DNA from: Helicostylum pulchrum
Taxonomy: Eukaryota > Mucoromycota > Mucoromycetes > Mucorales > Mucoraceae
Length of the DNA stretch: 64,000 bases
Assembly: GCA_025677825.1 (NCBI GenBank)
Contig: JAIXMO010000021.1
Coordinates: forward strand, 62,001-126,000
Reading direction: 5' to 3'
Part shown: in pieces, positions 57,901 to 64,000 of the stretch
Layout: every line of letters starts with the position of its first letter
How positions within the stretch are numbered: position 1 is the first letter of the stretch
The notes under the pieces: generated by a model
What the model was told of the DNA's origin: nothing
Databases searched by the model: none
The model's input: only the letters and a program-made list of their open reading frames with translations
Translations under genes and position numbers: made by a program

Positions 57901-60288
57901 TCAAGTTCATCTTCCCAAGATTGAGTAGCATCTTCCATTGGTTTGATTAAATCGAGTACTTCCATACCCTTTTGAATTTCTGCCTTAGCTTTAGCAATAC
58001 TTTGCTTAATTTCCTCTTCATCAATATCTTCATTGATATAACCTTCGTCTTGATCATCATCTTCATCATCTAAATAGTTTTTAGGTTTGGAACGATTCTT
58101 ACGAGAAGTTCTTAGACTGGAGCTTTGAGATAGAACAGGGGTTATTCTAACTGAACGTTTTGTTTTACGTGTGGTGATAGAGGAAGTGACTGTACTTGAG
58201 TTAGCGGATGCATTTCTTGGTCTTCTTCCACGTCTTGAGTTTTGTTTGTTGTTGCTGTTGTTACGACGACGAGAAGAAGTAGATAAAGAAGTTTCGGGTT
58301 GGTAAAAGGTAGTGCCAGAAAAGGACATGGGTGTGTTTGCGCCAGTGTGCATAGCGGATTTTGAGTTTTCAATAAAGGTTAAACGATCGCGTGTATCTGA
58401 TAATTCATTGGTCAAATCCTGAATGGTCTTTTGATATTGTGCGACCAACGGATGTGTCTTCACCGGGTTTTGTGATACGGGCACGGTTGCGTCAGCGTCT
58501 GCGATAGCGCTGTTACGACGGCTTGTTGTCATAAAAAAGTCACCCCCTTCAGCGTGATCATTCATAAACTCGCCTAGCTCTCGTTCCATGACCATGGTAT
58601 CACGTTCACTTGTAATTTGAATAATATTTGTAGACATATCTTGAATGCGGTCTCTTAATCGTGCTACTTCGGAACGTAAAGCACGGACTTCGTCATCCCG
58701 TTGATAACTGGCACCGAAAAGGTTGCTGCCATTGTTTGTACGGTTGTTCATCGATCTATTATCTCCTGATCCTGAAGATTCAGCTCTGACAGAAGCAAGT
58801 TCAATACGAAGACGAGCTAACTGAGCACGTAATTGATTGACCTCAATAGATGAGCCAGCAAAGTCTTGGTTAATAGTAACTCTATTTTTAATATTACGAG
58901 CACGGTTGGCATATTTTAAGGTATTGAGTGTTTCCATAAAGTTGGAATCCGAAGGTGATACACAAGCCAACATAAGAGTTTGGCTGTTACCACCCAATGA
59001 ATCTTGCAGTAAACGAGTTAATTTACTATCACGATAAGGTACATGTGAGGTACGACGAGCATCATCACCTAGAGCAGAAATAACATTACCCAGTGCCAAT
59101 AAGCCAGAGTTGATAGAGATACCTTCTCTGGCACGATCTCCTTGAGCATTTGTACGTTTCAACTGAAAGAAACAAAAACAATGAGTTAATTTAAAATTAT
59201 ACAAATATTTTGTAAATATTTAGAGAAGAAGCTTACTCTTTCAGAACCCGCTAAATCAACAAAATGAAATTTGCTTGTGATGGAAGGATCTTGGTCAGAT
59301 TTCTGTTGTTTGAGAATAACAGAAAACACAGCATGTGAACGAGAAGAAACAGTATTCATTTCAGTTGAACCAGTTGTACGACAAAGTGAACCTTTAGACA
59401 GGAATTGTAACAGTTCATCAGGGTTTTCACACTTTTCTTCACGAACACCGCTCCAATAAATATTTCCAGCAACATCTTCACGAATAGTCACTTCAACTGT
59501 GGGTGCTGCATGAGCACCTGTTTTCTTTTTATTGTGTTGATGATGAGGACTGAGTAAATCGATCAATTCTTCATTATATAATTCTAGAAATGATACATAA
59601 ACTTCGTATTTAAACTCTTGGTTTGATTCGGATCGTTGTTCCAAGTTTCGGAATAGGTCAAGAATACAACGTGGTACAATGCCTGTCAAGTTGTACAAAT
59701 GATGAGTAAAATAGAATAAAAAGGGAGAGTGCACAGGTTGCGTTATGTCTTATTAGTTACCTTCGTGTTCGGGGTTGGTAGTACTTTCCAGTCCTGTACC
59801 CATACTAAAGGTCTTTCCGGAACCTGTTTGCCTATATATTTTTTAATAAGTTACTATTATATAATTTTTTTTTACTTTTCTTGTATACTTTACCCGTAAG
59901 CAAGAATAGTAGCATTAAAACTATTTAAATATGTTAACAATCATGAGTCTATATTTTATAACACCCCCCGGATTATGTCATCTATTTACCCTTCAGTAAA
60001 CTTTTCTAATAATGGTGATGCCGCTTTTTGATAAACTTCTTGTTGTTCCGAATCATTGTTAAATACATAATCATATGTAAATGATTTATCTGTTCCAACT
60101 AGAATTTGTGGCTCGTTCGGTATAAAGCTGATACATTCTGTACAGTTTAATAATTGTTCTTTTTGAGTTAAAGGTCTAACACGAAGACCAACTCTACACG
60201 GTTTAAAAAAGAAAGAAAAAAAGATGTGTAAGATTCTAATTAAATATAATGATGATGATGACGCTAACCTCACTGCTGTTGATGTCAT
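54954..60288 (-). CDS. Kinesin-4-like plus-end motor (chromokinesin type)
   Basis: Six exons (60288-60269, 60193-59990, 59920-59894, 59831-59761, 59682-59237, 59162-54954) encode 1658 aa. The motor is N-terminal: [40 protein letters not shown] (P-loop 84-91), [32 protein letters not shown] (switch I), [11 protein letters not shown] (switch II), [38 protein letters not shown] and [13 protein letters not shown]. Neck and long coiled coils cover roughly 340-420 and 690-1000, interrupted by an acidic-Ser-rich segment. The C-terminal 400 residues are Ser/Pro/Arg-rich and disordered. The [17 protein letters not shown] form is that of KIF4/KIF21/KIF27-type kinesin-4. Expected jobs: spindle midzone or interphase microtubule length control. 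Exons 1 and 3 are only 20 and 27 nt. Confidence 0.92.
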
Positions 60289-63200
60289 TACAACGAAATG
60301 AGATTGCTGTTATAATAACTTATTTAACTTTTTTTTGCTCGCAAAAAAAAACAAGAAGATAAAATAAAGAAATTAAATTAAATTTTACAGTACCCCTTTT
60401 TTAATATTAAAGTAAAAAAAAAAAAAAGATATTTGGTTGAATAAAGGAAAAAGGGGACAAAAGAGAGAGAAAAAAAAAGGAAGCCAAAAGAAAACTTTTT
60501 TATTATTACACAAACCGTAGTAACACACGTTGAGCACACGCACATAGCCCGTATTACAGCTGATCTAGTGATAAAACATCGGACACGGAGCAAAATTATT
60601 AGTGTGCCGACTATATTACTAACTGATAAGTGTCCAAAGCGTCTCTTTTTATGCGGCCATCTATCTAAGAGAAGACAGCATTCTGTAACCAATGCATGAC
60701 TCTCATTTTATCGGATGTATGCACCCGTGAATTATAGACCTTCTCCTCCGATCTCTTGTCTATTTAATCCACTTTTATTCAAACTGGTTTGTTTATGGCA
60801 GCATCTTCTTACGGACCAGATTACAGGATATTGCCTTTTATCTATTTCTTATTACTATTGGGAAAAGCCCAGTTTTTTTTTGTCGTTGAACCGTATCGAC
60901 ACTCGATGACAATATCAGTGTCCCACATGTCTCCAAGGTTTTCAGCAGGGTTATTTGCGCTTAAGTCTTCATTACCAGGCGTTCTATACACACGATTTTA
61001 GGTTGATTTGTTACATTATCTCATATAAAGCATTTACATGTGGCTATTCATTCACAAAATTAATTTCCAAGTTTAACGCTTGGTTGATAAAAAACTGGTT
61101 CAAATCAAATTCGGTCTGAAACTCAAAAGTTTTAAACCAATAGGTTTCTTTCCGTCCCTGTTGAAGGTTTATTTTGTTGCACCACTTTTATTTGAATATG
61201 AGATAGTATAGTTAGCACTGATATATTTTCTAATAGCCAAACACTTATAAAGCGCGCGTATATATATATATATATATTTTATAATAACGACTTGTTCATA
61301 TTTTTGTTTTTAAAACGGGCAAGATTTTGTAGCAGTACTTAATTTTCAAAAGAACAAAAACAAGGTTAACTTACGACATAGGATTGGATTGAAATTGAAA
61401 TTCCTGGTTAGTCCATTTATTGTAATTGTACTTGGTAGCCCTAACACCAACGGTTGTTTTTCAAACAAAAAAAAAATATAATAAAACCAGTGTAAAGCGA
61501 GTATGACGATTGAAAGCTTTTATTTCGATTTCGGTCGTATCGGCAAAAAAAAAACTATTCTAAGTAGTGGGTCTAAGCATACGAATACAACTAAACCATA
61601 TCGAGCGTAATGCCTCTATTCTGTCACATCTCGTGAAATCATATAGCCACTACTATAAAAGGAAAAACACACGTGACATCCACGTGGAACAAATTTCATT
61701 GGCTAGAAAAATACCTTGAGATTATATCTTATTTTAAACTGTACTTTAATAAAATAAGCTTTTACTTAGATTTATATTTTACATTTTGGTTTTGACATTA
61801 CGTTCTTAGATAGAAACACTTAGGATTTGAAAAGATAATCGTTTATATCAGGAATTATAATAGCACACCCAACACCACTACTTTATATCTCTAATACTAT
61901 ATATCAACACTTTCAAGTCTCAGTGCTAGATATCTTAGGAAACACTAGCTATCCATTTCACAAACAACTACCGTAATTTATCAATTCAGACTGCACACGG
62001 CAAATTAATCAAATCAACATTAGCTACAGACAGAATACTTGTAACGCTAGCAATAATGCGCTAAAAAAAATATGTTAAATACCTGTTTATTGCACGATTG
62101 ACAGAAAACAAACACATCCGAATGTTTCAAGAAAGAAAAAAGTACTGCGTCTTATTAACTTTTTATCACGAGGTTTACCATAGGATTTATATTGTAACTG
62201 GTTTCCTTTTTTACTATAGCTCTCTCTCTCTCTCTCACTGTATTACGACGTTATCGAAAGTTGATAGGCCTTTTGCATACAAAAAAATAGTATAATGCGG
62301 AGATGGGCATATCGTACATAATCGATTTTTGCTTTGTTTGTTAATCGTCTAAATTTTTAAAATTTGTTTTTAGTGGTAGCAGCAGTATTAGTAGTAGTAT
62401 TTTTCCCTCCTCAAAATCATCCATTTGTTTTTTTATTTATACATGCATGTATGTGTTTCAAATATATAGTGCTATACACAGTCTCTACACTGAACTAATA
62501 TGATAACATATTATATATTTCGAATATTTACAAAAGAGAAACAATTAATAAATACTACGCGCATACATCGACTTTTATAACGCTGGATCTATAATTTTTA
62601 AACATTTGGATTTAATTAAAAACTATAAAATCGAGGCTCAAAAAGTCGGATTATAACAATAGTAAAGTCACTAATTTTCAGTTAAATCGGATAGGAAAGT
62701 CATTAATAAGGAATAGCGACATTTAAATACTTGTGCCAAGACTAGCTCTAAACGCGTACCAATCGAGTCAAAGAACGTTGATTTTTATAAGGAAAACGAG
62801 AATAAAAAGATAATTTACAATTACCGTGTATCAAAACAAGTATATATGTACTATAAACAGTGTGATAATTATGTCCGTAATATGCAAAAGGATTATGATG
62901 ACTTAAAGAAAAATACTTCGTTTCTAGAATACCACTATATAAAGAAAACAACAACAGCTTCCTTTCAAAAATGGGTAAGATTAAGTTACTTTTAGATAGC
63001 AATGTTGGTTTCCCTCGATAAAAATTAATTATTTATTATGACTACAATATAAAAAAGAGTTCTAGCAAATCGCGCGATTCTTAAATGTCACCCACCAAAT
63101 AAATACAATAAACTCAAATGTGACACCCTACTTCAACAAAATTTCTAAATATCACACGTATAGACAGTTACTAATTGATATAGCCTAACATAAATACAGT

Positions 63201-63432
63201 GAATGTTTTTGTATGAAACGAAGAATTATATTCTCTTAATGTAATATTATTACTCTTGCTCGTACAGCTTCTCATTTTTATTGCCAGATATACAATCATC
63301 CTGAAAATATACAACTTCCGCTCTCAATTGCGTTTCACCACTTGCGAAAAAAAGTTCTTTATTTATTTAAGAAGTTTACATACTTTTGCATGTTCATTTA
63401 GAGCAACATAAAGCGTTGATATATTTCTATAA
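60289..63432. other. 3.1 kb gene-free region
   Basis: No convincing gene on either strand. It contains a TA dinucleotide repeat (about 61258-61276), a TC repeat (about 62219-62236) and scattered A9-A13 tracts. Short open frames (60-104 codons) have no family features. The kinesin promoter lies at the left end and that of the unrecognised gene at the right end. Confidence 0.5.
62219..62236 (+). repeat. TC dinucleotide microsatellite
   Basis: About nine TC units in the intergenic region right of the kinesin gene. Confidence 0.85.
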
Positions 63433-64000
63433 ATGACTAATAACAATAGTTCAAAACTAAATGCAACAGTAATAAATATACACTCTCCAAGCGATCAAGT
63501 TCACACTCCTGACTTAGACTCTCATCGTCGACCTTCTGCAAATTCCAATGCTTCTCGACAAGCACCAGTAAAACCTTCTCCAAAGGTAGAGGAGTATCGA
63601 AAAATGATCCAGCATATCATAGGAAAGATATTAAAGAGAAAACGCCCACCTACTGCACTCTTTCATCTGAGTGAATATTGTAGAACAACACAAGTCACTG
63701 ATCAGTTTGACAATGATGACACTATTGACCTTTTAGTTCAATTGAGATCTGCGTTGATTGTCTGTCATAGTGTTGGACTAAGTGGTCAGGTACTTATGCA
63801 AAGGTAAGGTTCCTTTTATTCGTATTGCACCACGATAAAAGTAGCTAATTTTTTTTTATGATAGTGAGCGTACACCCACCGCTTCTCCAGTATCTTCTCG
63901 ATCGAATTCACCTGCCGCTTCCCCTAGAGGTAGTCCTTCACGGTCAGCCGAAGCTACCTCTTCACCTATTCCAACGATGATACCAAAACATGAGAAGAAG
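63433..64000 (+). CDS. Unrecognised protein, N-terminal part
   Basis: Two exons are visible: 63433-63803 and 63865 to beyond the window edge, joined in phase through AG-T (Ser), 169 codons so far. Residues 1-50 are Asn/Ser/Pro-rich. Residues 53-122 form a compact, probably helical block (KVEEYRKMIQHIIGKILKRK, then PPTALFHLSEYC, DTIDLLVQLRSALIVCHSVG). After the intron comes a Ser/Pro/Arg-rich disordered stretch typical of phosphorylated regulatory proteins. I do not recognise the family. The good splice junction and non-random composition support a real gene. Confidence 0.7.

Overview
The window is nuclear DNA of a filamentous fungus, most likely a Mucoromycota species of the Mucorales type. 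The reasons are the strong A+T bias, with very many short poly-A and poly-T tracts; dense short introns (about 45-110 bp, GTAAG donors, TAG/CAG acceptors) in nearly every gene; a CotH spore-coat-like secreted protein at the left edge; and relics of Fanzor/TnpB-like and Tc1/mariner elements. Exon coordinates come from reading splice sites by hand and checking phase. For almost every gene the exons join into one uninterrupted frame.

Layout. 1-441 (-): 5' end of a CotH-like gene, then 3.5 kb without a gene. 3990-8076 (-): two tandem EXO1-like nuclease genes; the left copy has lost two metal-binding aspartates. 8439-9360 (-): Fanzor/TnpB relic. 10383-11812 (+): TrhO-type rhodanese tRNA hydroxylase. 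12031-14260 (-): CCCH zinc-finger protein with an alanine-rich repeat array. 15470-17270 (+): decayed Tc1/mariner transposase followed by a decayed secreted-protein gene. 17817-20218 (+): glutathione S-transferase and D-serine dehydratase. 20415-29333 (-): full-length ABCB transporter and a 17-exon valyl-tRNA synthetase. 30238-31112 (-): broken old-yellow-enzyme gene. 31734-32532 (+): ribosomal protein uS19 (S15). 32613-35933 (-): S28 serine carboxypeptidase and a secreted barwin/expansin-like protein. 36269-38623 (+): cyclin and NF-Y subunit C. 38720-41351 (-): eIF4A and an Oms1-like methyltransferase. 41621-47305 (+): cytochrome P450, DUF1772 protein and KRR1. 49825-54665 (+): GATA-like/PHD regulator and APC/C subunit 4. 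54954-60288 (-): kinesin-4-like motor. 63433-64000 (+): 5' part of an unrecognised gene.

The genes are ordinary monocistronic eukaryotic housekeeping and accessory genes, with no biosynthetic cluster. Two divergent pairs share short intergenic regions (barwin-like/cyclin, methyltransferase/P450), and several convergent pairs lie very close (D-serine dehydratase/ABCB 196 bp, NF-YC/eIF4A 96 bp, APC4/kinesin 288 bp). The most unusual region is the EXO1 tandem duplication: an apparent pseudoenzyme beside an active-looking copy that has amplified a KEN-box-containing tail repeat, with signs of gene conversion between them.
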